Shown in pieces: positions 47,891 through 56,851 of a stretch of 64,000 nt of DNA; the first letter of the stretch is position 1; the number at the start of each line of letters is the position of its first letter. This DNA is from Streptomyces sp. Act143. GTDB lineage: Bacteria; Actinomycetota; Actinomycetes; Streptomycetales; Streptomycetaceae. The translations under genes and the position numbers were made by a program. Under the pieces are notes generated by a model. That model was not told where the DNA came from. It ran no database searches and saw only the letters and a list, made by a program, of their open reading frames with translations. The stretch is from assembly GCF_003143935.1 (NCBI RefSeq), contig NZ_QFRX01000001.1, positions 7,287,348 to 7,351,347 on the forward strand, written 5' to 3'.

Positions 47891-48850
47891 ATGAGCGTTC
47901 GCAGTCAGTCATCCGAGCCGTCCGAGCCGTCCGGGGCTCCCCATCGCGCCGGCTTCGCCTGCTTCGTGGGCCGCCCCAACGCGGGCAAGTCCACCCTCAC
48001 GAACGCTCTGGTCGGGCAGAAGGTGGCGATCACCGCCAACCAGCCGCAGACCACGCGGCACACGGTGCGCGGGATCGTGCACCGGGAGGACGCCCAGCTG
48101 ATCCTGGTGGACACGCCGGGGCTGCACAAGCCGCGCACCCTGCTGGGGGAGCGGCTGAACGACGTGGTCCGCACGACCTGGGCCGAGGTCGACGTGATCG
48201 GCTTCTGCCTGCCCGCGAACGAGAAGATCGGTCCCGGTGACCGCTTCATCGCCAAGGAGCTGGCCGGGATCAAGAAGTCGCCGAAGGTCGCGATCGTCAC
48301 GAAGACGGACCTCGTCGACTCCAAGACCCTCGCCGAGCAGCTCATCGCGATCGACCAGCTCGGCAAGGAGCTGGGGATCGAATGGGCGCAGATCGTGCCG
48401 GTGTCGGCGACGGCGAACAAGCAGGTGGACCTGCTGGCCGACCTGCTGGTCCCCATGCTCCCCGAAGGACCCGCCCTCTACCCCGAGGGCGACCTGACGG
48501 ACGAACCGGAGCAGGTCATGATCGCGGAGCTGATCCGCGAGGCCGCGCTGGAGGGCGTCCGCGACGAGCTGCCGCACTCCATCGCGGTCGTGGTCGAGGA
48601 GATGCTCCCCCGCGAGGACCGCCCCGCGGACAAGCCCCTCCTCGACATCCACGCCTTCGTCTACATCGAGCGCCCCAGCCAGAAGGGGATCATCATCGGC
48701 CCCAAGGGCAAGCGCCTGAAGGAGGTCGGCATCAAGTCCCGCAAGCAGATCGAGGCACTGCTGGGCACACCCGTCTTCCTGGACCTCCATGTGAAGGTGG
48801 CCAAGGACTGGCAGCGGGATCCGAAGCAGCTACGGCGTCTGGGCTTCTGA
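47891..48850 (+). CDS. era: GTPase Era
   Basis: A 319-residue GTPase that binds 16S rRNA in 30S maturation. G1 GRPNAGKS (27-34), G3 DTPGLHKP, G4 TKTD, G5 VSATAN, and the C-terminal KH domain with IIIGPKGKRLKEVGIKSR are present. ATG 47891 is preferred: AGGGAG (47875-47880) lies 10 nt before it, but only 1 nt before ATG 47882. The last 21 bp overlap the 3' end of the convergent XRE regulator. It is usually close to ybeY and cdd; here 5 kb of other genes intervene. Confidence 0.96.
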   Translation: MSVRSQSSEPSEPSGAPHRAGFACFVGRPNAGKSTLTNALVGQKVAITANQPQTTRHTVRGIVHREDAQLILVDTPGLHKPRTLLGERLNDVVRTTWAEVDVIGFCLPANEKIGPGDRFIAKELAGIKKSPKVAIVTKTDLVDSKTLAEQLIAIDQLGKELGIEWAQIVPVSATANKQVDLLADLLVPMLPEGPALYPEGDLTDEPEQVMIAELIREAALEGVRDELPHSIAVVVEEMLPREDRPADKPLLDIHAFVYIERPSQKGIIIGPKGKRLKEVGIKSRKQIEALLGTPVFLDLHVKVAKDWQRDPKQLRRLGF

Positions 48851-49687
48851 CGGCGACAGGTCCTGCAGACCCACCACCCTCAGCAGCTCCAGCCGTTCGT
48901 ACGCCTGCGTTCCCGGGCGGGCCGAGTGGACGATCAGGAGGTGGTGGTGCTCATGGCTGAGCATGACCTCGCAGTCGAGTTCCAGCAGACCCACCACGGG
49001 GTGCAGGAAGCGTTTGGTCGCCCGGTTGCGCAGCGACACCTCGTGTTCTTCCCACAGGGCCGCGAACTCCGCGCTCGCGGCGCGTAGTTCGGCGACCAGC
49101 GCGGCCGGTTCCGGGTCGTCCGGACGGGACGCCGCCACCGCCCGGAGAGCCGAGACGTGGGCGCGGGCGTGCACGGCGGCGTCCTCCTCCGGGAAGAGGT
49201 CACGGGCCGCCGGGTCCAGGAAGAAGCGGCGGATGAGGTTGCGGTCCCGGCGCGGACGCGACATCACGTCACCCACCAGCGCCTTAGCCATCGTGTTCTG
49301 CGCCAGGACCTCGCCGCAGTCGTTCACCACCTGCGCCGGGGTGTCGTGCAGACGGTCCAGGATCAGCAGCAGGCCCGGACGGACGTGCGCCGACGCCGTC
49401 TCCCGGCGGGGCGGCTCCTCGCCCGCCAGATGGAACAGGTGGTCCTGCTCGACGTCCGTCAGGCGCAGCGCCCGCGCCAGTGCCGTCAGCATCTGGCGGG
49501 ACGGGCGGGGGCCCCGGGACTGCTCCAGACGCGTGTAGTAGTCCACCGACATGCCCGCCAGCGCCGCCACCTCCTCCCGCCGCAGCCCGGGGGTGCGGCG
49601 CCGCGCCCCCGGCGTCAGCCCCACGTCCGACGGGGTCAGGCGGGCGCGGCCACGGCGCAGGAAGTCGGCCAGTTCGGGTCGGTTCAC
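48830..49687 (-). CDS. XRE/MmyB-type transcriptional regulator
   Basis: A 285-residue regulator. The N-terminal helix-turn-helix is TPGLRREEVAALAGMSVDYY with YTRLEQSRGPRPS (about residues 30-65). The C-terminal MmyB-like ligand-binding domain (about 100-270) has VVNDCGEVLAQN and NLIRRFFLDPAARDLFP. GTG 49685-49687 (VNRPELADFLRRGRARL) is used. It is divergent from a nucleotide-sugar-epimerase-like gene with 118 bp between, so it most likely controls that gene. An inverted repeat in the gap is a candidate site. Confidence 0.92.
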   Translation of the reverse strand: MNRPELADFLRRGRARLTPSDVGLTPGARRRTPGLRREEVAALAGMSVDYYTRLEQSRGPRPSRQMLTALARALRLTDVEQDHLFHLAGEEPPRRETASAHVRPGLLLILDRLHDTPAQVVNDCGEVLAQNTMAKALVGDVMSRPRRDRNLIRRFFLDPAARDLFPEEDAAVHARAHVSALRAVAASRPDDPEPAALVAELRAASAEFAALWEEHEVSLRNRATKRFLHPVVGLLELDCEVMLSHEHHHLLIVHSARPGTQAYERLELLRVVGLQDLSPSEAQTP

Positions 49688-49720
49688 CCCTCCAGCCTGC
49701 GGCACGCCGCCCGGCTTATC

Positions 49721-49740
49721 CAGGGACTGCCGATCCCCTG
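49721..49740. promoter_or_regulatory. Inverted repeat between XRE regulator and epimerase genes
   Basis: caggga-ctgccga-tcccctg is a nearly perfect inverted repeat (6-bp arms, one extra C) in the middle of the divergent intergenic region. Its place suggests the XRE regulator's operator. No direct evidence. Confidence 0.4.
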
Positions 49741-49805
49741 ATCGACGGGTCTCTCCCGGCACCGGCGCCGCTGACCGAGGCTGGCCGGGACGAGAGGAGC
49801 ACATC

Positions 49806-50660
49806 GTGCTGACATTGGTCACCGGAACGACAGGGCAGGTCGGGCGGCGCTTCGTGCCGCGGCTACTGGCACAGGCCCGGGGGGAGGAGCGGATCAGGGT
49901 GCTGGTACGGGACACCGCGCGCGGTGAGCCCTTCGCCGACCTCGGCGCCGAAGTCGTCGTAGGAGACCTGCGGGACACCGACACCCTCGGCAAGGCCGTC
50001 GCCGGCGTGGACGCGGTCGTCAATGTCGCCGCCTCCTTCCGCGGGGTGCCGGACGAGGAGGCGTGGGCCGTCAACCGGGACGCGGCCGTAGCGCTGGGAC
50101 GCGCCGCGCAGGCGGCCGGGGTGCGGAGGTTCGTGCAGGTCAGTACCGGCATCGTGTACGGGCTCGGGCGCGGGCGTCCGTTGACCGAGGAGGACGAGAG
50201 CCTGCCCGGCGGCCCCATGTGGGGTGCCTACGGCGAGTCCAAGGCCGCGGCGGAGCGGGAACTGCTCGCGATGGACGGGCTGGACGTGCGCGTCGCCCGG
50301 CTGCCCTTCGTCTACGGCGAGGGCGATCCGCATCTCGCCCAGTCCCTGATGTGGGCCAAGAACTGGGCGGCGGCCCAGCGGCTGCAGATGGGCCACCACG
50401 CGGACGTCGCCCAGGGGCTGCTGCGCATCCTGCACGCGCCCGGCATCGCCGGCCGGATCTACAACATCGCCGACGACGCGCCCGTCACCGCCGTCGAACT
50501 GCACCAGCTCAACGGCGTCGAGATCCCCGCCGAGCTCTACACCCGTACCGACCCCGACCCCTGGTACATCATCACCGCCACGGACCGCATCCGCCGCGAG
50601 CTGGGCTATCGACCGCTGTACCCGTCGGTGTACGCCGCCCGCGACGCCGGGGCCCTGTAG
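49806..50660 (+). CDS. NAD-dependent epimerase/dehydratase (extended SDR)
   Basis: A 284-residue Rossmann-fold protein. The nucleotide-binding VTGTTGQVGRRFVPRLL is at the N-terminus; VVVGDLRD and VVNVAASF follow, then the active-site Ser/Thr (VSTGIVYG) and YGESKAAAE with Tyr-x3-Lys. GTG 49806 has GAGAGGAG (49792-49799) 6 nt upstream. It is probably regulated by the divergent XRE protein. The substrate (sugar nucleotide, quinone or other carbonyl) is undetermined. Confidence 0.9.
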   Translation: MLTLVTGTTGQVGRRFVPRLLAQARGEERIRVLVRDTARGEPFADLGAEVVVGDLRDTDTLGKAVAGVDAVVNVAASFRGVPDEEAWAVNRDAAVALGRAAQAAGVRRFVQVSTGIVYGLGRGRPLTEEDESLPGGPMWGAYGESKAAAERELLAMDGLDVRVARLPFVYGEGDPHLAQSLMWAKNWAAAQRLQMGHHADVAQGLLRILHAPGIAGRIYNIADDAPVTAVELHQLNGVEIPAELYTRTDPDPWYIITATDRIRRELGYRPLYPSVYAARDAGAL

Positions 50661-50674
50661 ACCTCAAGGCCGGT

Positions 50675-50750
50675 GGTGAAAGTCCCGCCTGCCCCGCGAC
50701 GCCCGGCACGCGCTCTCGCCGCCCTTCGGGCGGACGACGCGACTCTCACC
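50675..50750. terminator. Nested hairpins between convergent genes
   Basis: ggtgaaagtc (50675-50684) pairs with gactctcacc (50741-50750) with one mismatch. Inside lies a tight hairpin ccgccc-ttc-gggcgg (50719-50733). The structure fills the 97-bp gap between the epimerase and the convergent MFS gene and likely terminates both. Confidence 0.65.
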
Positions 50751-50757
50751 TCCGGCC

Positions 50758-51999
50758 CTAGTCCACCCCCCTGATCCGCCCCACGAGCACCGCCCCCGCC
50801 ACCGCGATCACCGCCGCCACCAGATACAGCACCCGGTACCCGCCCAGGTGCGTCACGATCGGTGCGGCCACGGCGGGGGCGGCGACCTGGGGGAGGGCGT
50901 TGGCGATGTTGATGACGCCGAGGTCCTTGCCGCGGTCCCGGGCCTTCGGCAGGACGTCCGTCATCAGCGCGAAGTCGACCGACATGAACACCCCCAGGGC
51001 CAGTCCCAGCAGCGCCGCCACCACGAGCGCCGCCGGCCAGGTCTGCCAGGCGGCGAGCAGCGCCGTGGCCGCCGCCATCAGCGCCCCGGACCAGCGCACG
51101 AACGGCTTGCGGCGGCCCGTCCGGTCCGACCACACCCCGCCCACCACCACCGTGGCCAGCAGCGTCACGCTGTTCACGGCCGTGAGGATCAGGACGCCCT
51201 GCTCCGGATCGCCGTGGTGGAGCCGGTCCCGGAGGTAGTAGAGGAGGTAGAGGATCACCAGCGCGTTGCTGAGATTGATCAGGAAGCGGGTCAGCCAGGC
51301 CCAGCCGAAGTCCGGGTAGCGCCGCGGGCTCAGCCAGAAGCCGCGCGCGAACGACCGCCAGTGCCAGGCCGGCCGGTCCGCGACCGCCAGCCTGAGATCG
51401 GGATACCGCAGGACGTACGGCAGCACCCCCGCCAGCGCGAACACCGCGCACGCCGCATACCCCGCCGCGATCCCGCCCGCCGCGGTGGCCAGCCCCGTAC
51501 CGGCCACCGCGCCCAGGATCTGCGCCGCCCCCAGCCACCCGCCCACCGCACCCCGTTGCAGCCGCGGCACCCGGTCCGGCACCGCCGCCGTCACCGCCGC
51601 GAAGGAGGCGTTCAGGGTCAGTTGGACCAGGCACCAGCCGAGCGTCATCAGCCACAGCCCGCCCGCGCCCGCGAGCAGCAGCAGGGACAGCGCACCGCCC
51701 GCCGATCCCGCGACGATCCACGGTGTACGGCGGCCCCGGCGGGCCGTCGTCCGGTCCGACAGGGCGCCGAAGAACGGGTTGGCCGCCAGGGACACCACCG
51801 CGCCCGCGCCCGTCACCCACGCCAGCAGCGTCTCCTTCGACATGCCGGTGCCGGGCGCGAAGTCCTCCGCCTGCCGGGCCAGCAGGATCTGCAACGGGCC
51901 GTACCAGCCCACCCAGATCGCCACGTTGGCCAGCGACAGCGCCGTGGTCCAGCCCCGGCCGACCCGTTCCACGGGTTCGTCCAGGGCCGCCACCGTCAC
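50758..51999 (-). CDS. MFS transporter, probably glycoside uptake
   Basis: A 413-residue membrane protein with twelve hydrophobic segments and MFS motif FFGALSDRTTARRGRRTPWI after segment 2, and GGVWSDRTGRRKPF in the second half. This paired motif is common in sugar:cation (GPH-like) and sucrose/maltose MFS carriers. GTG 51997-51999 overlaps the beta-glucosidase stop as GTGA, so translation is coupled and the two proteins should work together: uptake of a beta-glucoside and its hydrolysis inside. Confidence 0.9.
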   Translation of the reverse strand: MTVAALDEPVERVGRGWTTALSLANVAIWVGWYGPLQILLARQAEDFAPGTGMSKETLLAWVTGAGAVVSLAANPFFGALSDRTTARRGRRTPWIVAGSAGGALSLLLLAGAGGLWLMTLGWCLVQLTLNASFAAVTAAVPDRVPRLQRGAVGGWLGAAQILGAVAGTGLATAAGGIAAGYAACAVFALAGVLPYVLRYPDLRLAVADRPAWHWRSFARGFWLSPRRYPDFGWAWLTRFLINLSNALVILYLLYYLRDRLHHGDPEQGVLILTAVNSVTLLATVVVGGVWSDRTGRRKPFVRWSGALMAAATALLAAWQTWPAALVVAALLGLALGVFMSVDFALMTDVLPKARDRGKDLGVINIANALPQVAAPAVAAPIVTHLGGYRVLYLVAAVIAVAGAVLVGRIRGVD

Positions 52000-53309
52000 C
52001 GCTGGGCCCGCAGCAGGGACCGGTACCAGGCGTAGGAGTCCTTCTTCGTCCTCTCCTGCGTCGTGAAGTCCACGTGCACCAGGCCGAACTGCTGCACATA
52101 CCCCTCGGCCCACTCGAAGTTGTCCATCAGCGACCACACGAAGTAGCCGCGGACGTCGACCCCCGCCGCCAGCGCCTGGTGCAGCGCCCGCACATGGCCG
52201 TCCAGGTAGGCGATCCGGGCCTGGTCGTGGACGCCCTCGTACGAGCAGCCGTTCTCCGTGATGACCACGGGCGGGAGGCGGTCGCCGTACCGGTCGCGGA
52301 AGGTCGTGAGGAGTTCCGTCAGGCCCTCCGGGACCACCGGCCAGCCGAAGTCGGTGACCGGGACGTCCTCGATCTCCCGCACCGAGAAGGGGAGTTCGGC
52401 GGGGATGGTCAGCCCGCCGAACTCGATCTCCGTGCCCTGCGGGGCGCCCACCCTGGTCGGCGCGTAGTAGTTGACGCCGTAGAAGTCCAGGGGCTCCGAG
52501 ACGGTCTTCAGGTCCGCCGCCACGTCCCCCGGCATCAACTCGCCCAGCCCGTCGGGGTATTCACCCAGCAGGATCGGCTCGGCGAACAGGCGGTTGAGCA
52601 GCAGGTCGTAGAACGCCGCCGCCTCCAGGTCCGGCTGCTCCCGCGAGGCGGGCCAGGTCGGGCCGTGCGAGTTGGCGATGCCGATGTCCGCGGCACCGGA
52701 GGCGCGCAGGGCCTGGACGCCCAGACCGTGCGCGAGGAGCAGATGGTGGGCCACCGGCAGCGCGTCGAACATCAGCCGCTTGCCGGGGGCGTGGGCGCCC
52801 AGGGCGTGGCCGAACAGGGTGTGTTCGGCGGGCTCGTTGATGGTGATCCACTTCTTGACGCGGTCGCCGAGGCGGTCGGCGACCACCTGGACGTACTCGG
52901 CGTACCGCGCCGCGGTGTCCCGCTCCAGCCAGTCCAGCGAGACCGGCAGGTCCCAGTGGAAGAGGGTCGGGACCGGGCGGACGCCCGCCGCGCAGAGTTC
53001 GTCGACCAGGCGGTCGTAGAAGTCCAGCCCGCCGGGGGAGTTCACCCGCGGCCAGGAGATCGAGAAGCGGTACGCGTCCACGCCCAGGTCGGCCAGGAGC
53101 GCCACGTCCTCGCGGTAGCGGTGGTAGTGGTCGCAGGCCGTCGCCGCCGTCGAGCTGTCCTTCACCCGGCCCGGCTCGGCCGTGAAGGCGTCCCACACGG
53201 AGGGCTCGCGCAGCTCCGCCGCGCCCTCGATCTGATGGGCCGAGGTCGAGACGCCCCACAGGAAGCCGGAGGGGAACGTGGGTATCGGGTCACCCGAAGC
53301 AGTCGCCAT
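51996..53309 (-). CDS. GH1 beta-glucosidase
   Basis: A 437-residue retaining glycoside hydrolase with no signal peptide, hence intracellular. The N-terminal FPSGFLWGVSTSAHQIEGA is the family signature. The acid/base is Glu159 (TINEP), the nucleophile Glu352 (ITENG), and FVWSLMDNFEWAEGY binds the substrate. ATG 53307-53309 (MATASGDPIPT) is preferred; ATG 53321 adds four residues. It is followed by a coupled MFS transporter. Cellobiose or plant beta-glucosides are plausible substrates. Confidence 0.94.
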   Translation of the reverse strand: MATASGDPIPTFPSGFLWGVSTSAHQIEGAAELREPSVWDAFTAEPGRVKDSSTAATACDHYHRYREDVALLADLGVDAYRFSISWPRVNSPGGLDFYDRLVDELCAAGVRPVPTLFHWDLPVSLDWLERDTAARYAEYVQVVADRLGDRVKKWITINEPAEHTLFGHALGAHAPGKRLMFDALPVAHHLLLAHGLGVQALRASGAADIGIANSHGPTWPASREQPDLEAAAFYDLLLNRLFAEPILLGEYPDGLGELMPGDVAADLKTVSEPLDFYGVNYYAPTRVGAPQGTEIEFGGLTIPAELPFSVREIEDVPVTDFGWPVVPEGLTELLTTFRDRYGDRLPPVVITENGCSYEGVHDQARIAYLDGHVRALHQALAAGVDVRGYFVWSLMDNFEWAEGYVQQFGLVHVDFTTQERTKKDSYAWYRSLLRAQR

Positions 53310-53367
53310 GCGCCGGATCATCCGTACCGCCGGTAACGGAAGTCAACGGGCAGGCGTGAAGAACGAG

Positions 53368-53634
53368 TTACGCGCCTTCCTTCAGGACCCGGGAGATCAG
53401 CTCCCGCTGCTCCTCGGTGAGCCGGGGATCGGCGCAGTACACCGTCTTGCCGTCCACCGTGATCTCGTAGCTGAACCCGTCGGGCACCCCGACGGGCGGC
53501 GCGCCCCGGCCGGCGGCCAGTGCCTGCTCGGCCAGGGCGTGCCACTCCGCGGCGTCGGGCCGCCCGGAGGTGTTCACCTCCGCGTGCCGCTCGATGCCTG
53601 CGAACCCACCGGAGCGTGTCACCTGAATACGCAT
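53368..53634 (-). CDS. Emfourin-like inhibitor of the adjacent M4 protease
   Basis: An 88-residue protein, MRIQVTRSGGFAGIERHAEV at the start, then a helical middle and FSYEITVDGKTVYCADPRLT. The RSGGFAG N-terminus and the small size fit the protealysin-inhibitor (emfourin) family, whose genes lie next to protealysin-like M4 protease genes. Here it starts 35 bp after the M4 protease stop on the same strand, so the two share an operon. It has no signal peptide, like its partner. Inhibition of the neighbour is inferred from family and position. Confidence 0.82.
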   Translation of the reverse strand: MRIQVTRSGGFAGIERHAEVNTSGRPDAAEWHALAEQALAAGRGAPPVGVPDGFSYEITVDGKTVYCADPRLTEEQRELISRVLKEGA

Positions 53635-53669
53635 GGATCTCTTCTAGTACGGAATGCCGGCGTACGGAA

Positions 53670-54743
53670 CTACGCCGTGCGCACCCCGACCTGCTCCCAC
53701 GCCTTCAGCACGGCCTGGAGCTCCTCGCCCTCCTGGTAGCGGGTCCTGGCCGCCGCCACCGTCAGGTTCGCGAAGTCCGTGAACAGGGCGTCCTTCTTCA
53801 GTTGGCCGCCGGTCAGGACGTCGTACCAGATCTGTCCGGCCCGCTCCCAGGCGTGGCCGCCGAGGGTGGTGGCGACGATGTAGAACGCGTGGTTGGGGAT
53901 GCCGGAGTTGATGTGGACGCCGCCGTTGTCGCGGCCGGTGCGGACGAAGCCGTCCATGGTCGCGGGCTGCGGGTCCTTGCCGAGGACGTCGTCGTCGTAC
54001 GCGGTGCCCGGCTCCTTCATGGAGCGCAGCGCCTTGCCCGTCACCCGCGGGGCGAGCAGGCCCGCGCCGATCAGCCAGTCGGCCTCGGCGGCGGTCTGGC
54101 CGAGCGTGTACTGCTTGATGAGGGAGCCGAAGACATCGGACAGCGACTCGTTGAGCGCGCCGGGCTGGCCGAAGTAGGTCAGGTTGGCGGTGTACTGCGT
54201 GACGCCGTGGGTGAGTTCGTGGCCGATGACGTCGATCGGGATGGTGAAGTCGAGGAAGATCTCGCCGTCCCCGTCGCCGAACACCATCTGCTCGCCGTTC
54301 CAGAAGGCGTTGTTGTAGTCCTTGTCGTAGTGGACCGTGGCGTCGAGGGGGAGGCCGCCTCCGTCGATCGAGTCGCGCTCGTAGGCCTTCAGGTACAGCT
54401 CGAAGGTGGCACCGAGGCCCGCGTACGCGCGGTTGACCGTGGCGTCCTTGCCGGGCTCGGAGCCCTCGGTGCGGACCTTCTTGCCGGGCAGCTCGGTGCG
54501 GTGCCGGGCGTCGTAGAGGGTGCGGTGCGGCTTGCCGGGCTCCGCGCCGAGCGGCGCGGCGACGGACGGGGCGCCGACGACCGTGGTCAGCCGGCGGTGG
54601 GTGCGCTCGAAGGCGTCGCGCTCCAGGGTCCTGCGGGCGGGATCGGCGAGCGCGGGGTCCTCGGCCTGGGCGAGCTTGTCGAGGACGTGTGGCGGTACGA
54701 CGGTGCAGAAGACGGGCTCGAAGCCCCCGTTGGTCTTCGTCAT
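53670..54743 (-). CDS. Protealysin-like M4 metallopeptidase
   Basis: A 357-residue thermolysin-family zinc protease. Zinc ligands are His175 and His179 in HELTHG (with catalytic Glu176) and Glu199 in LNESLSDVFG; the proton-donor His lies in NGGVHINSGIPNHAFY. There is no signal peptide and only a short propeptide of about 50 residues with the protealysin-type motif VPPHVLDKLA, unlike secreted thermolysins with about 200-residue propeptides. It is followed by an emfourin-like inhibitor gene. It thus may act inside the cell or be released by a non-classical route. It is divergent from the leuA leader. Confidence 0.93.
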   Translation of the reverse strand: MTKTNGGFEPVFCTVVPPHVLDKLAQAEDPALADPARRTLERDAFERTHRRLTTVVGAPSVAAPLGAEPGKPHRTLYDARHRTELPGKKVRTEGSEPGKDATVNRAYAGLGATFELYLKAYERDSIDGGGLPLDATVHYDKDYNNAFWNGEQMVFGDGDGEIFLDFTIPIDVIGHELTHGVTQYTANLTYFGQPGALNESLSDVFGSLIKQYTLGQTAAEADWLIGAGLLAPRVTGKALRSMKEPGTAYDDDVLGKDPQPATMDGFVRTGRDNGGVHINSGIPNHAFYIVATTLGGHAWERAGQIWYDVLTGGQLKKDALFTDFANLTVAAARTRYQEGEELQAVLKAWEQVGVRTA

Positions 54744-54945
54744 GCCCGGAACCCTTGCACTGCGTTATGTCGCTGTCACTACCCGCAACCATGATTGGTG
54801 AAATATGCGGACAGGGAGCGGCACGCTCCGTGACGAAGTGGTATGGCGCACTTTTTGTCCGTTTCGCTGGTTATCCGTCCCTCGGGTCCCGCATGCTGAT
54901 ACAGCGCCCCGCATCCGAACCGGCTCGGCTAGCATGCTTCGCATC

Positions 54946-54993
54946 ATGCGTTTCGGGCTGCTTCTTCTTAGCTGCCGCGGCGAGGGCCTGTAG
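54946..54993 (+). CDS. leuA leader peptide
   Basis: A 15-residue ORF, MRFGLLLLSCRGEGL, ends 80 bp before leuA. Four consecutive leucines are encoded ctg ctt ctt ctt; ctt is rare in this genome, so a ribosome would stall when leucyl-tRNA is short. An upstream in-frame ATG at 54934 would add MLRI. Two short hairpins (ctcc-ccgc-ggag and gtcc-ttcc-ggac) lie between the leader and leuA. It is consistent with ribosome-mediated control of leuA. Confidence 0.75.
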   Translation: MRFGLLLLSCRGEGL

Positions 54994-55073
54994 TCCAGGT
55001 CGACTCCCTCCCCGCGGAGCTTGGCGTTGCGTCGTCGGCCGTCCTTCCGGACACCCTGAGGAGCCCCCGCATC

Positions 55074-56795
55074 ATGGCGAACCGCCAGCAGCCCAGCCAC
55101 ATGCCGATCCACAAGTACGGCCGGTACGAGCAGGTCGACATCCCCGACCGCACCTGGCCGGACAACCGGATCACCGTCGCCCCCCGCTGGCTCTCCACGG
55201 ACCTGCGTGACGGCAACCAGGCCCTGATCGACCCCATGTCGCCCGAGCGCAAGCGCCGGATGTTCGACCAGCTGGTCAAGATGGGCTACAAGGAGATCGA
55301 GGTCGGCTTCCCGGCGTCGGGCCAGACCGACTTCGACTTCGTACGCTCGATCATCGAGGAGCCGGGCGCGATCCCCGACGACGTCACCATCTCCGTGCTG
55401 ACCCAGGCCCGCGAGGACCTCATCGAGCGGACCGTCGAGTCCCTGAAGGGCGCCAGGCGCGCGACGGTCCACCTGTACAACGCCACCGCCCCCGTCTTCC
55501 GCCGGGTCGTCTTCCGGGGCTCCAAGGACGACATCAAGCAGATCGCCGTCGACGGCACCCGCCTGGTCATGGAGTACGCGGAGAAGCTGCTCGGCCCCGA
55601 GACCGAGTTCGGCTACCAGTACAGCCCCGAGATCTTCACCGACACCGAGCTGGACTTCGCCCTGGAGGTCTGCGAGGCCGTCATGGACGTCTACCAGCCG
55701 GGTCCGGGCCGCGAGATCATCCTCAACCTGCCCGCCACCGTGGAGCGTTCGACGCCGTCCACGCACGCGGACCGCTTCGAGTGGATGAGCCGCAACCTGT
55801 CCCGCCGCGAGTACGTCTGCGTCTCCGTCCACCCGCACAACGACCGCGGTACGGCGGTGGCGGCGGCCGAGCTGGCGCTGATGGCCGGCGCCGACCGCGT
55901 CGAGGGCTGCCTGTTCGGCCAGGGCGAGCGCACCGGCAACGTCGACCTGGTCACCCTGGGCATGAACCTGTTCTCCCAGGGCGTCGACCCGCAGATCGAC
56001 TTCTCCGACATCGACGAGATCCGTCGTACGTGGGAGTACTGCAACCAGATGGAGGTCCACCCGCGCCACCCGTACGTGGGCGACCTGGTCTACACGTCCT
56101 TCTCCGGCTCCCACCAGGACGCCATCAAGAAGGGCTTCGACGCGATGGAGGCCGACGCGGCCGCCAAGGGCGTCACGGTCGACGACATCGAGTGGGCCGT
56201 GCCGTACCTGCCCATCGACCCCAAGGACGTCGGCCGCTCCTACGAGGCCGTCATCCGCGTCAACTCGCAGTCCGGCAAGGGCGGTATCGCGTACGTCCTG
56301 AAGAACGACCACAAGCTGGACCTGCCGCGCCGGATGCAGATCGAGTTCTCGAAGATCATCCAGGCCAAGACGGACGCCGAGGGCGGCGAGGTCACCGGCT
56401 CCGACATCTGGGCCGTCTTCCAGGACGAGTACCTGCCGAACCCCGAGAACCCGTGGGGCCGTATCCAGGTCAAGAACGGGCAGTCGACCACGGACACGGA
56501 CGGGGTGGACACGCTCAAGGTCGAGGCCACCGTCGACGGCGTCGACACCGTCCTGACCGGTACCGGCAACGGTCCGATCTCGGCCTTCTTCGACGCCCTG
56601 GCGAAGATCGACATCGACGCCCGCCTGCTGGACTACCAGGAGCACACGATGAGCGAGGGCGCCTCCGCGCAGGCCGCCTCGTACATCGAATGCGCGATCG
56701 ACGGCAAGGTTCTGTGGGGAATCGGCATCGATGCGAACACGACACGTGCGTCACTGAAGGCGGTCGTCTCCGCGGTCAACCGAGCCGCGCGCTGA
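55074..56795 (+). CDS. leuA: 2-isopropylmalate synthase
   Basis: A 573-residue enzyme that condenses acetyl-CoA with 2-oxoisovalerate, the first step of leucine synthesis. The TIM barrel has STDLRDGNQALIDPMSPERK (metal Asp) and VHPHNDRGTAVAAAELALMA (metal His). The C-terminal LeuA_dimer regulatory domain (about 440-573) binds leucine for feedback inhibition. It is the long actinobacterial type 2 form, starting MANRQQPSHMPIHKYGRY. The leucine-rich leader peptide upstream and a strong hairpin downstream frame it as a single-gene unit. Confidence 0.97.
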   Translation: MANRQQPSHMPIHKYGRYEQVDIPDRTWPDNRITVAPRWLSTDLRDGNQALIDPMSPERKRRMFDQLVKMGYKEIEVGFPASGQTDFDFVRSIIEEPGAIPDDVTISVLTQAREDLIERTVESLKGARRATVHLYNATAPVFRRVVFRGSKDDIKQIAVDGTRLVMEYAEKLLGPETEFGYQYSPEIFTDTELDFALEVCEAVMDVYQPGPGREIILNLPATVERSTPSTHADRFEWMSRNLSRREYVCVSVHPHNDRGTAVAAAELALMAGADRVEGCLFGQGERTGNVDLVTLGMNLFSQGVDPQIDFSDIDEIRRTWEYCNQMEVHPRHPYVGDLVYTSFSGSHQDAIKKGFDAMEADAAAKGVTVDDIEWAVPYLPIDPKDVGRSYEAVIRVNSQSGKGGIAYVLKNDHKLDLPRRMQIEFSKIIQAKTDAEGGEVTGSDIWAVFQDEYLPNPENPWGRIQVKNGQSTTDTDGVDTLKVEATVDGVDTVLTGTGNGPISAFFDALAKIDIDARLLDYQEHTMSEGASAQAASYIECAIDGKVLWGIGIDANTTRASLKAVVSAVNRAAR

Positions 56796-56815
56796 CCGCT
56801 CTGACCGGGCATTTC

Positions 56816-56851
56816 GGGGCCCTGATCGTCGTATACGGCGATCAGGGCCCC
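56816..56851 (+). terminator. leuA terminator hairpin
   Basis: A perfect 13-bp inverted repeat, ggggccctgatcg (56816-56828) and cgatcagggcccc (56839-56851), with a 10-nt loop, 20 bp after the leuA stop. No T-run follows. Confidence 0.85.
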
